DNA of 64,000 bases from Orobanche coerulescens (taxonomy: Eukaryota; Streptophyta; Magnoliopsida; Lamiales; Orobanchaceae). The position numbers and the translations under genes are program-made. The notes under the pieces are model-generated. The model had not been told where the DNA came from and did not search any database. It worked only from the letters and a program-made list of their open reading frames with translations. Positions 11,059 through 22,760 of this stretch are shown piece after piece (position 1 is the stretch's first letter; each line of letters opens with the position of its first letter). The stretch lies in the NCBI GenBank assembly GCA_033398695.1, contig CM065818.1, forward strand, positions 54,902,001-54,966,000, written 5' to 3'.

Positions 11059-12359
11059 TGTTACGTAATTCTGTGAATGCATGTACACGTTGTCGTAATC
11101 AAGTAATAAAGTGATGAGAAAAGTATCGTTCCCTCGAGGACTGATGTACTAAGTACCAATTTATTAGTATTTCTAATTTTATTTGAACGATCGAAATTTT
11201 GGGGTTGATTAATTATTAACAACTATATATTGCGATAGACTAAAAACAAACAATGAAATCAACAGTCGATAAAAGAAGATCAAATAGAAGAATAATCTAG
11301 GATCGAGAATTCACCTCAATTAATCCATATTAATCTTGATTAATATAATTTATGTAGTTTCCCAAGTTATTGAAAGCGAAGATTCTAAGTTAATCTAATG
11401 CCTCTCCCGAGGTCAGTAGAATTTTTCAAAGCGAATAATTCACTCTATTCCTGGCTGAGATAATTCGACAATAGCCAAAAAGTTCTAAATCTTCAATATG
11501 AGCTTCGTAATTGTTATGAGTATATTCCTATCTCACAAGACAAAATGGTTTTCACCCAATTTTCACTACTGACTCTCCTCTCTCGATTCAAGTTACGTAG
11601 TTATAATAATTCAATCATAGGCCACACAATTGAAAGCAGTAAGAACAATTGGGGAAAACTCAATAGAAAAGGGAAAAATATCAATAGCGTAAAATCAAGA
11701 ATTAATCCTTCATAATGTTGGTTTCATCTCAATCCTAGAAGAAAAAGGGTCTAGCCCGACATGCTAGAAAACAATACACAAATATTCGAATTAAACATTA
11801 GGAAGAAATTCAAACACAATTGATGAACTTGGCTTCTTCCGTTCTCTGGCCTTGCTCTCTGCTGATAGGTATTCTTATCCTCTCCTTCGATGATTTATTT
11901 TCTGGACTTAAATGCCTTTTTAAAACTATCTTCAGTCTCCAAAAATGCGTCCGAGGATGAGGTCGAATCCGCCTACAAAACAGCCTAAAATCGCGATCTG
12001 AAATTAGTGAACCCGCGCCATGGGCCGCAGCCCGACTTAAGTGTGCCGCGGCCCTAGTCATTAGGCAGCCCAGACCTAGGCGAGATTTCTTTATGGGCCG
12101 CGGCTCGTAGGGAGTGTGCCGCGGCCCCCGGTACAGTTTGTACCGCCTTTCTTGGAGCTGCGCCTGTGCCGCGACCCCGTCTCGACACGACGCGTCCTTG
12201 ATCGAAAAATGCCGTTTTTGGCCCATTTTTCCATTTTCGAGCTTCAGGACTCTAATTTCCTTCAAAACATGTAAACATAATGCATTAAGAGCTCATTTAC
12301 GCAGATTTAAACCCAAAATAGAGATAAAATAATGATAATAAAGCACACAAAAATACATG
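11059..12359 (-). repeat. Element A 5' LTR, missing its last ~5 bases
   Basis: Starts TGTTACGTAA beside the primer site and is colinear with 1-1203. Homology stops at ...AATACATG (12359), where the other copy continues into TAACA, so the outer terminus has been replaced by unrelated element H. It carries the GCCGCGGC palindrome cluster at about 12010-12185, here with more C-to-T/G-to-A variants (GCCATGG, GCCGCAG, GCCGCGA). Confidence 0.88.
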
Positions 12360-13615
12360 GCCTGAACCTTCGCGGTTGGTTACCAACACCTACAGTTCAG
12401 TAGGGAACGGTCAATGGGTGATCTTATTATGGGTAAGTCTGGGGCTTGAACTTGTTGTAGTTGGTTTCCTAGCACCTACAATTCAGCAGGTCACAGTTAT
12501 TGGATGACCTCATTGTGATACAGTTTCGGTTGTGTAGCTTCGGCCCCTCATTGTAATACAGCTTCGTGCTGTATGGCTTCGGCCCCTCATTGTGATACAG
12601 CTCCGTGCTGTGTGGCTTCTGCCCCTCATTGTGATACAACTTCATGCTGTGTGGCTTCAGCCCCTCATTGTGATACAGCTTTGTGCTGTGTGGCTTCGGC
12701 TCCTCATTGTGATATAGTTTCGGCTATGTGGCTTCGGCCCCTCATGTGATACATCTTCGGGCTGTTTGGCTTCGGCCATCTCATTATTGATTGACAGCTT
12801 TGGCTGAGTGGCTTTCAGCCCATTGTGATGACTGACAGCTTCGGATGAGTGGCTTTCAGGCCATTTCGATGATTTACAGCTTCGGCTGAGGGCTTTTAGG
12901 CCATGTGCAATGTATTGGTGTTTCTGTTGGAGCCTTCGGGCATTGTGGTTTGTATCTATTTCAGCTTTGGTTTGGTTTACCTTCGGGTCATTCGTTGTTG
13001 TGTTCTATACTGATGATTCGCCATTGGGCACTTGTGTTCTAACCTGTTGAGCAGGTATTGATCATATGCCGTGGGCATAGTGTTTCACGAATGCTCGATT
13101 CTTACCTTGGTTTTTGAGCATCTCGTATTATCATTGTTGCTCCGTTTATTTTGCCTTTGGATGCATATGATGTTGTACATGTATTAGATGTTCATTATCT
13201 GGATGACTGACCCCATGGTGGCGGAACATGTTTTCATATTTTAGGTGTTTGCGAGGAGAGAGTTGAGACACAGGCGCATGACGATGGCGACGAGGCATTC
13301 GAGCGATACTAGTCCTGAGTTATTTCGGTGTTCATGTTGGACAGTTAGTTTGGAGTGCTCTCCAGTTTGTCAGTTTTTGTCATTTTGTGTTATCCGAGCA
13401 AGGCTCGTGGATGTTGTTGTATTTTTATTTTGTCCATATAGGCCCATCATTGTCACTGAAATTCCATGTCGGAATATTGTGTCAGATATCATAGTAGGGA
13501 CTGTGATTTTCCTTTTTGGTCAGACTGATGTATGTTAGTCGTGTTCGCTTGGTGGATCTCCTGGCGTAGGGTCCACGGCACTGTAATAAACCAATGGGAT
13601 TTTGGGGGTGTTACA
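12360..13615 (+). mobile_element. Element H: fragment of a plus-oriented gypsy-type LTR
   Basis: The right end reads ...GGGGGTGTTACA at 13615. The complement of the last ~70 bases (TGTAACACCCCC, then TATTACAGTGCCGTGG) matches the start of the Tekay-like LTRs at 20229 and 28568, so this is an LTR terminus in inverse orientation. The left end is lost at the junction with element A. There is no coding sequence; the 97-aa ORF at 13245-13538 has no recognisable motif. It contains the 39-bp tandem repeats. Confidence 0.7.
12511..12902. repeat. Tandem repeat, ~39-bp units with internal hairpin
   Basis: About seven units of 37-39 bp (consensus starts CATTGTGATACAGCTTCG) followed by three more diverged ~40-bp units. 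Each good unit contains ACAGC-TTCGT-GCTGT, a perfect 5-bp stem with a 5-base loop, followed by GGCTTCGGCCCCT. Unit-to-unit differences are mostly single bases. Confidence 0.85.
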
Positions 13616-15742
13616 AGTATGACCTGGAATGTCACGATAACAAAATTGACAACGAAATTCAATAATGACTTTACCAATTCCCAGCAAGAGACCAAAAGAC
13701 TCAATGAATAAAATATGAATCCAATAAAGATAAGAAATAATTCACCAAAGTGCAACGATGATATCAATAAGACTCGGAAACACTGTTCCTCAATGAATGA
13801 TCGACACAATCAATAAGAATATCATTATGAATTGAAATTCTTTAAGCATAAATGTACATAGAAACTTATAATATATACATTAGACATATTATCATCATAA
13901 CCAGGCAAGAATTCACTTGCCTCAATATTGAAGATGTAAAATGCTTTCGTACGATCAAAACGTCCTCCACGAAACGAACGAACGAAGGCCGAATGAACAA
14001 TACCAATCAATCAAATGAAAAAACTTGAATGAAATATAATTCATTCAATAACGAAGTTCTACGAATCTGTGAACAAATTCAATGCAATATATTTCCTCAA
14101 GTCGGTCAAACTACTCTTGTTATATGAATTATCAACACTTATTCACTTCTTAATTTATGATAATAATATCATGTTATATTATTAACTCAAGAATATCATA
14201 AACATTTCAAAATATGGTGTTTACTAAAATCATAATAATCAACACTATGACTTAATAATCCCTTAAATTGATATTTACCCAATATTTGATTATCATTATT
14301 TTATTAATTAAATAAATATTTACTCAAAGTATATTATAACATTTGTCCAAGTATTTTGACTATCATAATCTTATCTTTCAAAATATAAAAGTTTTAATAC
14401 TCATTATGGTAGACTAAATATATTTAATTTCATATTTTGAATATTTAAATACTTAAATTAAGTAATCATAAAAATAACCAAAAAATCCATTAATTCGGGT
14501 ATAAGATACTTCATTAAGTTAGAAGTAATAGGCAAAATTTAATCCAAGCTTAAATACAAACCAAGTTATTTACCACATTTGAATATTGACTATTTTAATA
14601 ATTAATTAAATGTAATTAACTCATAATATCTTACACCATGTCTAATAGTTGATTTTAAGCATTCAAAAAGTCATTTATATTCAGTGGTTCAAATTTTAGC
14701 ATTTATATTTATTTATAACTTAATAAATATTAATTTTTAAATATTTCAATGTAGTATAATTTACCAAGAAAATTTCAAAAGGCCAAAATTATAACCTAAA
14801 AAATACTGAAATATTTTATGAATATCCAGACATTAGGTAACTTAATATTTTATGGAATAATAAGTTCATAGAATCGAAGTTTTTAGGTGTTTAAGAATTT
14901 TTAATATTTTTAATAATAGCAATAATCATTTTAAAATAGATAAAATTTACCAAGCTAATTTGAAGTTTGAATACTTAGCTCGAGTTAATGTCTCAGAATG
15001 GAGAAATCGCACGTCTTCTCGTCGAGAGATTCACGAAACTTTCTCCCAGGCAATTCATCGGATGCTTGGTGGAGTTAGCCTGGAAAAGCTGCCCTGACTC
15101 TCCGGAAAGTGACCATTTATCGCTGGAAACATGGACTCCGATCAGAACTGGAGAAATGTATATTTAAAGAAGGAGCCTTTGTGTATACTATTACGTAAAT
15201 TAGATGTAGAAACAAAGTCTGGAACGGCTATATTTATAGGCCACAAATCATGTGGTCAGTCAACTACGCAGGTGACATCAGCCACGACTCGGCCGCCCTA
15301 CGCACGCACTTACATCACAGTGCTGAGTCACGCCGAAGACTTCCGCATGCTTTATTCGGGCCTTGCGCGCTGAATGTCGGGCAACTTGCTGGGAAGATTC
15401 CGGCTCGCGAGGTCCATCGGAGCGGTGACCCGGCGGCGGTTCGGCCACCTGGCTCTGTCAGCTCGGTTGGTTCCCAATCAGTTTGGGCCGATTTCGACCG
15501 GTTCTGGAATCTTCGATCCGAGCTCTACAAAATGCTCGGGCTGGACTTCTAAAAATAATAATTAAATAATTTGGATGAGAGTATACAATATTCTTGATCC
15601 GGTTTCAATTTATAACAATTGAAACTATTGTATTCTCACGATACGAACTGATCAACAACTTTAAATAAATCACCACTTCTTCAATTCCAACTGGATATGT
15701 ACATTACAATAGTAGAGATAAAAAAATTACCCGAATATTACA
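13616..15742 (-). repeat. Element I: 3' LTR of a Tekay-like gypsy element, 5'-truncated
   Basis: Ends (plus-strand sense) in CCGAATATTACA at 15742, directly followed by a minus-strand polypurine tract (TTTTTAAGGAGGGAGTA) as in elements B and G. The opposite LTR end, expected to read TGTAACACC, is missing where element H abuts at 13616. About 14060-14960 is very AT-rich with no ORF; 15230-15540 is GC-richer, with overlapping ORFs on one strand that show no motif and are taken as noncoding. Confidence 0.75.
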
Positions 15743-16372
15743 TACTCCCTCCTTAAAAATAGTTCCATCCGTGAAACTAGGGGTAAACAACTCGGATATA
15801 TCTCTCGCATGCTGACCTCGGTCTGCCATGTAGACTCCTCCACCATGTTCCTTGAACACTAAATCTTCAATTAAGTAATCATCTTGTTCTTCCATTGTTT
15901 CAATCCTCCTCTCTAGTGTCTGTATAAGATGCTCCTCATATGAATGATCATCGGCTAATGTGATCTCATCAAACTGAAATATGTTGCTCGGGTCGGAAAT
16001 ATACTTCCTCAATTGTGGAACATGGAACACATTATGCACTCGACTCAATTCTGGGGGCAAAGCCAAACGATAAGCTGATTCGCCAACTCGATCCAAGATC
16101 TCGAATGGTCCGAAGTACCTCGAATCAACTTCCCCTTCTTCCTAAAACAGAAGACTCATTGAGTTAGGGATACCTTGACCAACACATAGTCACCAACTTC
16201 GAACTCTAGTGGCCGACATCAATTATCTGCATAATATTTCTATAGAATCGGAGCCGTTAACAATTACTCTTGATTATAGAAAATCTTCTCTCGAGCTGAT
16301 ATCAACATATCGGGTTCAGTACCCAACATCTCAAGCAGATTGTCCCAGCATAATGGAGATCTACAATGTCGT
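15743..16372 (-). pseudogene. Tekay-like integrase C-terminus with decayed chromodomain (element I)
   Basis: Minus-strand segment 15704-16096 reads [20 protein letters not shown], then NVFHVPQLRKYISDPS, the gypsy integrase C-terminal fold shared with elements B and G. The following region (LIQTLERRIETMEEQDDYLI, later VFKEHGGGVYMADRG and HARDISELF) is a frame-damaged chromodomain; related elements keep [18 protein letters not shown] here. Upstream (16097-16372) homology continues in broken frames (the complement of CAGCATAATGGAGATC, the CRSPLCW region). It is cut at 16372 by the insertion of element D. Confidence 0.83.
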
Positions 16373-17561
16373 TGTTGAGAAAAATAATACCCTAAGTGTT
16401 TTGTTAAATACATCGTACAGTCTATCCCCACAACGAAGTTCATACAACACCCAAAAGATATTTTCTATAGCCAAATGGAAGTTCCAGCATACAACAAGAA
16501 GACTGTTGGCTACAACAAATAAGCTGTAGGTATTTTATTTAGGAAAAGTAAAAAACAGTCTAACAGGATTTAGACTTAGAGCTTTAAACCGTTGTGAGAT
16601 AAATTTTTCTTTATTCAAAGTATTCATGGTTTCAATGTAGCATTTAATACTGATAGGACATCATTTAATACGGACATAAAGACTGCAGACTGAAGAGCAT
16701 TTAATGCTGATAAAAAAGAATGTCTGGAGCATTACATGAGAATCATCTCTAATTCAAACATTCTATAAGCTACAAATCCGATCTGTCTAAATCTCATCAA
16801 TCGGCCAACGACTACATGAAATGGATCTATTTCCAAGATTATAAATAGCCTAAGCAAGAGGACATTGCTCACTTACTGATTGATCAAGAATCCAAAACAT
16901 TTATTATTTAATAGAAATCTATTTCTTCAATACTATAGTGCATATCCTTAAGTGAAGAAATCTAAGTCCTTAACTGAGAAAAACACACTACAACCAAGAC
17001 TTTCATAACCTACATCTGCTCTTCTGATTCGTGTGATTTAGAATCTTTATGTTAAGATCATTATACCTGTGTGGACTAAGTTGAACTATCCGACCAGTGT
17101 GGGAGGAAGAGATTTCAAAGATGAAGCTTCTATCTATGTGAGAAGAAGCAAGTCAAAGAAGCCTACAACCAAATATGTGTGAACGACTCAGGCTATAGTC
17201 GAATGTATCAATTTATATGATCGATATCACGATCAGTTTAGTTAAAATCATATAGTTGTGTAAGCCATGATTTTATAAACTATTTACTCCTGTGTGTCGG
17301 ACCTGTGGACGTAGAGGGGTTTACCTCGAACCATATTAAAATTGTGTGCTATCATTTCCTGTACTTACTATTTTCATACTATCTATGATTTATAGTATAC
17401 TTACTCTGAAAACCCTGTAAGCACCAAGCTACATGAGACTATTTAGTTGTTGTACTTACAACAACTTAGTTTAAGACTTCTGCTACGCAAAACAAACTTC
17501 GGAAAATAATACAGCTTATTCAACCATGCCTTATGAGTTGTAAGATAGTATAATATGACCA
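16373..17561 (+). repeat. Element D 5' LTR
   Basis: Starts TGTTGAGAAAAATAATACC where the element I integrase stops and ends ...ATATGACCA five bases before the primer site, giving 1189 bp with TG...CA termini. No matching 3' LTR is present in the window, so the exact left border rests on the end of element I homology. Confidence 0.72.
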
Positions 17562-17566
17562 ATAAG

Positions 17567-17578
17567 TGGTATCAGAGC
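17567..17578 (+). promoter_or_regulatory. Element D primer-binding site
   Basis: TGGTATCAGAGC, complementary to the 3' end of initiator tRNA-Met, five bases after the LTR. Standard for plant copia elements. Confidence 0.9.
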
Positions 17579-17689
17579 AGTTGTTTCTATAAGAAATCAG
17601 TCGATTTTTAACCTGAATCAGATCAAAATCACTAGCTTTTGAAAACTCCATTTTTTTTTACTACTATCATTCACCTTACCATTGTCATG

Positions 17690-19911
17690 GGGATATATAA
17701 ATGATCAATAAATTTCCTATGTTTTGTATTAATGAGTTTGATGATTGGAGAATCAGGATGGAAGCACATCTTGCCGCTATGCACGAAGAAATTATTTACA
17801 TTATACAGGAAGGACATATCACCATCATGAAGGTCAATCCAGATGCAAGAACGGAAGGCCAAACTCATGCATAAATGCTCTAGAAAGAAAGAGAACAATG
17901 GATGACCGATGAATGTAAGCGTGCAAATATGGACAACGTCATAAAGAACATGCTATTTGTCACTCCCAACAAAGGCACATTCTCTAAGGTAAAGAGCTGT
18001 AAGACATCCAAAGAATTCTGGGAAAAACTCAAGTTCATTTGTGAGGGAACTGATCTCTCAAAATAAAATAAATTTTAAAACTCACTCAGTAATTTGAATC
18101 TTTTTAAATGAAAACAATTTAAACACTTGAGGAACTTGATCTCAGATTCACTGCATTGTCGGTGAACTTGAAACTTTGGGCAAAGTGTACACCCATAAAG
18201 AGAAGAGCCTAAAAATCTTAAGATCGCTCCCTTCCTGATGGGACATTAAGACAACATTTGTGCATGTGTCTTGCAACCTAAATGATATATCTACTTTTGA
18301 CCTCTTCTTTGACCTAAAATTTTTTGAGTTTGCCATTGCCAGGAGAGAAAAGGCTGAAGAGTCCCTACCAAGACTACATCATTGGCTGTTATATCCGACA
18401 TGAGACACAGCTCTGCCCCCAGCACATTCAAATCCATCGACAGCGATGATGACACCTGTCACAAGATGAAATGACTTTGGTCTTTTACAAGTTCCAAAAA
18501 TTCATTACGAAATCCGGAAAGGCTCCCTACAAGCCTAAACCCTTCAACAAGGTGAGTGTTGAGCCAACATCTTCCGAAGACACTAATAATCTATGCTATA
18601 ATTGCAAGAGGCCAGGACACTATGTAAATAAATGTCTGGAGAAATAAGTTTAAGGCACTGATCGGAGGATCATAAGACACTCCTACAGCTATCAAAATAG
18701 AGGAATGCTTATGAGCTGCCACTGATAGTGACTCCTCCGACGATGAAACTGAACATAAAGCCTACATGTGCTTTATGGCAAAGGAAGAGGATGATGATGA
18801 CAGTTATGATGAGGTAAGCTCAACCTCAGTCAACCCAGTAAATGCATCACATACATTTGAAAAAAATGATTAATCAATTTCGGACCATTCAAAAGGCCAA
18901 TGAGATGCTTAAACAAGAAAACCTACATCTCTCTTTCTAATTTAGAGTTAAAGGATGAAAATGACCAGTTGAAAAATAATTATGAAAATATGTCTTCAGA
19001 TTGCGACAACAACAAGGTCACCCATGAAAAATTCATGGAAAGCAATTATCAACTTGCAACTAACATAAATGAGGTAAAATCTCATAATCAATGCAAGACA
19101 AATGATTATGCTTTACTAGAAGTTAAGATACAGCTTCTCGAGAAAAGAGAAGGACAACTCGAGACTATCCTCCAGTCATTTGGAAAATATAGGAGGATGG
19201 AGAACATCCTAAGCACTGGACAACATGTTCATGACAAACATGGCTTATGATACAACTCGTTCTCCAACAATGGCAAAACTAGTACGGTATTTGTCAAAGG
19301 AGTGGAACCTGTTCCTAAAACCAAGAATGATCTAAAAGCCGCACCTATATGCAAAGGAAAGACTACAATTGTCCCTTATTAGAAATCAAAGCCTGTCATT
19401 CCGCCACCAAGCTCTTAGCACAAGCAGCAGAAAGAACAGCCTCACAATCCTGTAAAAAGCAATGCTAAATACCAACGATAAGCTCCTTAAGCATACCAAC
19501 AGCACCATCTGCAAAAAAGAAGGAAGTTTGTACACAAGTACCACCAAAAGCACTGCTCCTCCGTACTGGGTACAGGAACCCAGGTATCTTTTTCAAAAGC
19601 AAGTTGCCGTGCAGTACTACCAACAACAGGTCTGGAAATCCAATTGGAAACCCAACAGGAAATCCTCCAAGACAGAGAAATTCGGTTCCTCCTCTCAGAC
19701 AACAACCATACTCGGACCAAATTTCTCAATTTTAAATGCATGATAACAAGGGCTTACAGTGATTACGTACCTGCCACACATAAATCTGCAAAAAAACCTA
19801 ACAAAACCTAAAACAAACCCATTGATGTAAGTCAAATTTGGGTACCTAAAGGCACTAATAACCAAGGATCCAAAGATCAAAGCGGACCTAAATCTACTTT
19901 CTTGATTACAA
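17690..19911 (+). pseudogene. Element D gag, broken
   Basis: N-terminal part NKFPMFCINEFDDWRIRMEA at ~17705 (copia gag, UBN2-like family, from memory) continues in pieces (NMLFVTPNKGTFSKVKSC, KEFWEKLKFICEGTDLS) with stops at 17872 and after 18060. A CCHC zinc knuckle, CYNCKRPGHYVNKC, lies near 18597 and keeps all four ligands. A Lys/Glu-rich coiled-coil-like segment follows at 18900-19250 (LELKDENDQLKNNYENMSSD). IWVPKGTNN near 19840 marks the gag-protease linker. There are several frame changes and stops. Confidence 0.83.
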
Positions 19912-20228
19912 GATATCATGGAGAAGGACATCTGGTACTTCAACAACGAATGTTCTCGCCACATGACAGGACATATCACCAAGCTAACAGATTATGTAGA
20001 AGGTCGAGGTACAAAGGTGCGATTCGGTGATAAATCCAAAGGAAGAACAAGAGGGAAAAGAACCATGCTTGTAGGAAAATTCAAAGTCACTGACGTAGCC
20101 TATGCAGAAGGACTATAGTATAATCTTCTTAGTGTTATCCAGTTTAGTGACAAACAGTTCTCCTTTAAATTTTATGAAGATCACTGTAGGTGAGGGATAG
20201 AAAGACCAAATATATAGTCCTCACAGGT
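19912..20228 (+). pseudogene. Element D protease with altered catalytic triad
   Basis: Open segment 19918-20118 begins MEKDIWYFNNECSRHMTGHI and continues VRFGDKSKGRTRGKRTM, clearly a copia aspartic protease. The catalytic triad, normally DSG directly before CSRHMTG, reads NNE here (codons 19942-19950). A stop follows at the end of AYAEGL, after which YNLLSVIQFSDKQFSFKF continues in frame. It is cut at 20228. Confidence 0.85.
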
Positions 20229-20505
20229 GTAACACCCCAAACTAGGTGGATATTACAGTGCCGTGGACCCCCGACTGGGACCCACCAGGCGAATGAAAAT
20301 TAATGACTTAAATAATATAATTGTAGTACCGAACCACATTATATCATTAAATTACTCCGATGAGGAGTTTCATTACAACACACCCAAGAGAAATACAGAA
20401 TACATGTATACTTTATATGAAGATAAAATATACAATACGGAATAAATGAGTATTCAAACGGAAGTCTGCAGCGGAAATAAAAATGAAGAAAACATGAAGA
20501 CTGTT
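20229..20505 (-). repeat. Fragment of a B-type (Tekay-like) LTR
   Basis: Starts exactly at the LTR terminus TGTAACACCCCAAACTAGG and follows the first ~275 bases of element B's LTRs (28568 and 36253) closely, including the TCTGCAGCGGAAATAAAA stretch. It then stops abruptly and joins a copia LTR fragment. There is no internal sequence. The exact switch point is uncertain within about ten bases. Confidence 0.85.
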
Positions 20506-20933
20506 CATAAAATTTGCTAAGAGTGTTCATAAAATACTAGAAACCAAAGAAAAATTGAGTAACCACATACAAGACGAAATTTCAGCCGATTCCCCATAGA
20601 AGTCCAAACAATATCCGGTGGCTCGTTGCCTACATAATGTCCGGGTTAAGGCGGATCATACTCTATAAGGTCTAAAGGTAGAAATACAAGGTGATCAATA
20701 TGAAAGCAACCACTACCCTTCAAAGGTAATATCCTATGATCTTTAGATCTAGATTAGGATATTTTAATAACCAACATATTTATTTAATAAATAATAAATA
20801 ATATTTAAATTGCTTATTAGTCTTAGTAATTAATTAATTAGCAATGCCTGAATAGATCTTATGCTCGTGGATGCGTAAAACGTGATTATCAACTTTCCCA
20901 AACTTCGCTTCCGCTGCGTTTTACTTTCTAACA
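20506..20933 (+). repeat. Fragment of a C/L-type copia LTR (3' end)
   Basis: Colinear with 62071-62460 (the 3' end of element L's LTR): CTAAGAGTGTTCATAAAATA, GGCGGATCATACTCTA, ending CGCTTCCGCTGCGTTTTACT and CTAACA at 20933. No primer-binding site follows; element E's RT sequence starts immediately, so this is either a truncated insertion or a recombination product. Confidence 0.82.
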
Positions 20934-21438
20934 AAAGTTTCCTACCATCCTCTTAGTCCCTGTTTGAGTCCATATAAAGCCTTCAGAAGTTTGTATACTT
21001 TTTCTCCTTTTACAAATCTAGGGGTTGCTCCACATAGGCTTCTTCTTCTAGTCCTCCATTGAGAAAAGAACTCTTCACATCCATTTGGTAGTCTTCAAAA
21101 TCCTTGAATGTTGCATATACAAGGAATAGTCTGATAGCCTCTCGTCCTACAGATGCATATGTTTCATCAAAATCTATTCCTTCACACTGGGCAAATACTT
21201 TTGCAGCTAGTCTGGATTTATTCCTAACAACAGCTCCATCTTCATCACATTTATTTTTATACACCCACTCGGTGCTTGTGACTTTCTTGTGATCTAGTCT
21301 GTCTGTTAGTTCCCAGACGTTGTTTCTCTCCATTTGGTTTAGCTCCTCTTGCATTGCAATTACCCATGAGTAGTCATCTAGGTCCTGTTCAGTTGTTTTG
21401 GGTTCCATCTGAGACATGAAACATGAGAACATTGCCAT
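20934..21438 (-). pseudogene. Element E reverse transcriptase, N-terminal part
   Basis: Open segment 21010-21438: QEELNQMERNNVWELTDRL, TEWVYKNKCDEDGAVVRNKS, KDFEDYQMDVKSSFLNGGLE, the copia RT start and first conserved blocks including the D of QMDVKSSFL. A stop follows EEEAYVEQPLDL at ~21010, and the homology continues in another frame toward 20934, where it is cut before the YVDD block. Non-functional. Confidence 0.88.
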
Positions 21439-22760
21439 TCCTGCTGGTTCTTAGATTGCCTGGTTTGTACTCCATCAGTAAAGCTTCCAATGATTTGTTG
21501 AATGGGATGATCTCTAAGCCATTTGGGGGTATCATCTTCAGGGTTTGTTCCCCATGTAGATTTGCTTTGATGGACTTCTTCTATATCTTCATCAGCTTGA
21601 ATTTGGCCTTCTTGGTCTGCAACTGGTTCAGCTACGGTTTTGTCAGCTGCAGATGGGGATCCTGTCTGCTTAACAGTTGTGTCTTTATCATCTGCAGTTG
21701 GAATAGGTATAGTTGGAGATCCTATCTGATCTGTAGTTGGGTCTCCTGCCTGATCTGCAATTGGGTCTTCAGCTGAGTCCATCATTCCTGTGTCATTGAT
21801 GATAATTTCTTCCAGGGAGGCGGATTTGAGCTTTTTCTCAATTGATTCCACCTGTTTCCTGTACTCAATGGTAGACTCATCAAACACAACATGGGGTGTT
21901 TCTTCCACAACTAATGTTATTTTATTAAATACTATATATGCCTTGCTTATTTGTGAGTATCCCATAAAGTGACAATCACCAGTTTTAGCATCAAAGGCAT
22001 TTAGTTGGGTTTCACCATTGTTGTGGATGAAACACTTACAACCAAAAATATGAAAGTATGCAACAATTGGTGTTCTGCCATTCCAAACCTTATAGGGAGT
22101 TTTGCCATGTCCCCCTCCGATGATACTCCTATTTTGAGTATGACATGCTGTGTTGACAGCTTCAGCCCAGAACCTATTTGGCAGGTCTTCTTCAGCAATC
22201 ATTGACCTGGTTGCTTCCTTTAAGGTTATGTTTCTTCTTTCAGCGACACCATTTTACTGTGGTGTTCTTGCTGCAGAGACTTCATGCTGGATTCCATTTT
22301 GATCACCATATTCAGTAATTTCCTTGTTGAGAAATTCTTCACCTCTGTCTGATCTGGTCTTTATGATTGAGAGGGATTTCTCATTCTGAATTTTCCTCAG
22401 CAGTTCAGGTAGCTTCGTTAAGATTTCACTCTTTTTATAGAGGAAAACAACCCATGTATATATGGAGCAGTCATCTACTACTACTAGGACATGCTTCCTT
22501 TCACTCGATGTCCTTGGCTTGATGGGTCCAAAGAGATCCATATGAAGTAGATCCAGAACTCTGATGGTGAGAGTGATAGGCTGAACTGGTTTGAAAGTTG
22601 CTATGGTTTTATTTCCCTCCTGACATGCATCACAGAGGGCTTCTTTCTTGAATACTTCTTCTGGATGTCCTCTGACCAACTTTGGAGAGCTGATTTTGTT
22701 GATGGCTTTGAAATTTAGAGTGACATAATATTTTGTGCCATAGCCATCCGTCCTCAGCAA
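21378..22760 (-). pseudogene. Element E integrase
   Basis: Two long open segments in one frame separated by a single stop. 22254-22760 carries the second half of the zinc-binding domain (CDACQEGNK), the first catalytic Asp in LLHMDLFGP and the second in KTRSDRGEEFLN. A TAA at 22254-22256 lies just before NGVAERRN, which holds the catalytic Glu. 21378-22202 holds the rest (FWAEAVNTACHTQNRSI, HIFGCKCFIHNN) and an acidic, repeat-rich linker (DPIADQAGDPTTDQIGSP) toward RT. The HH half of the zinc site near 22740 is frame-shifted. Confidence 0.88.

Larger units (their letters stand above)
1..12359 (-). mobile_element. Element A: Athila-like Ty3/gypsy retrotransposon, decayed
   Basis: A long LTR retrotransposon read right to left. 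Related direct LTR copies lie at 1-1203 (its first ~104 bases are outside the window) and 11059-12359. The primer site beside the right LTR reads TGGCGCCGTTGTCGGGGA. The order gag, protease, RT, RNase H, integrase marks it as Ty3/gypsy. The gag text FLEICDTFKNNGVTDDAIRL, the DLGAS protease motif, the GGGAGGCAACCC sequence after integrase and a long post-integrase region with an extra ORF are, from family knowledge, typical of the Athila clade. All reading frames are broken, so it cannot be autonomous. No target duplication can be tested because the left end is outside the window and the right LTR lacks its last ~5 bases. Confidence 0.9.
16373..20228 (+). mobile_element. Element D: SIRE-like Ty1/copia retrotransposon, 5' half
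   Basis: Contains a 5' LTR, primer site, gag with zinc knuckle and coiled coil, and protease, all in plus orientation. It stops at 20228, where an LTR fragment begins. Further D-like plus-strand copia sequence, RT at 27024-27213 and RT/RNase H at 43840-44601, is separated by other elements. The integrase and first part of RT are absent from the window. D sits in the integrase of element I. Assignment to the SIRE/Maximus group is inferred from gag style and the coiled coil, not tested. Confidence 0.8.

Noticed and set aside
13245..13538. 97-aa plus-strand ORF in element H
   Set aside because: LTR fragment, no motif, hydrophobic Phe/Cys-rich composition without a recognisable fold.
14060..14960. 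Very AT-rich stretch as origin or matrix-attachment region
   Set aside because: It is part of a decayed LTR; AT-richness alone does not support such a function.
15131..15565. Plus-strand ORFs of 60-100 codons before element I's integrase
   Set aside because: They lie within the LTR of element I, overlap each other in different frames and show no recognisable domain.
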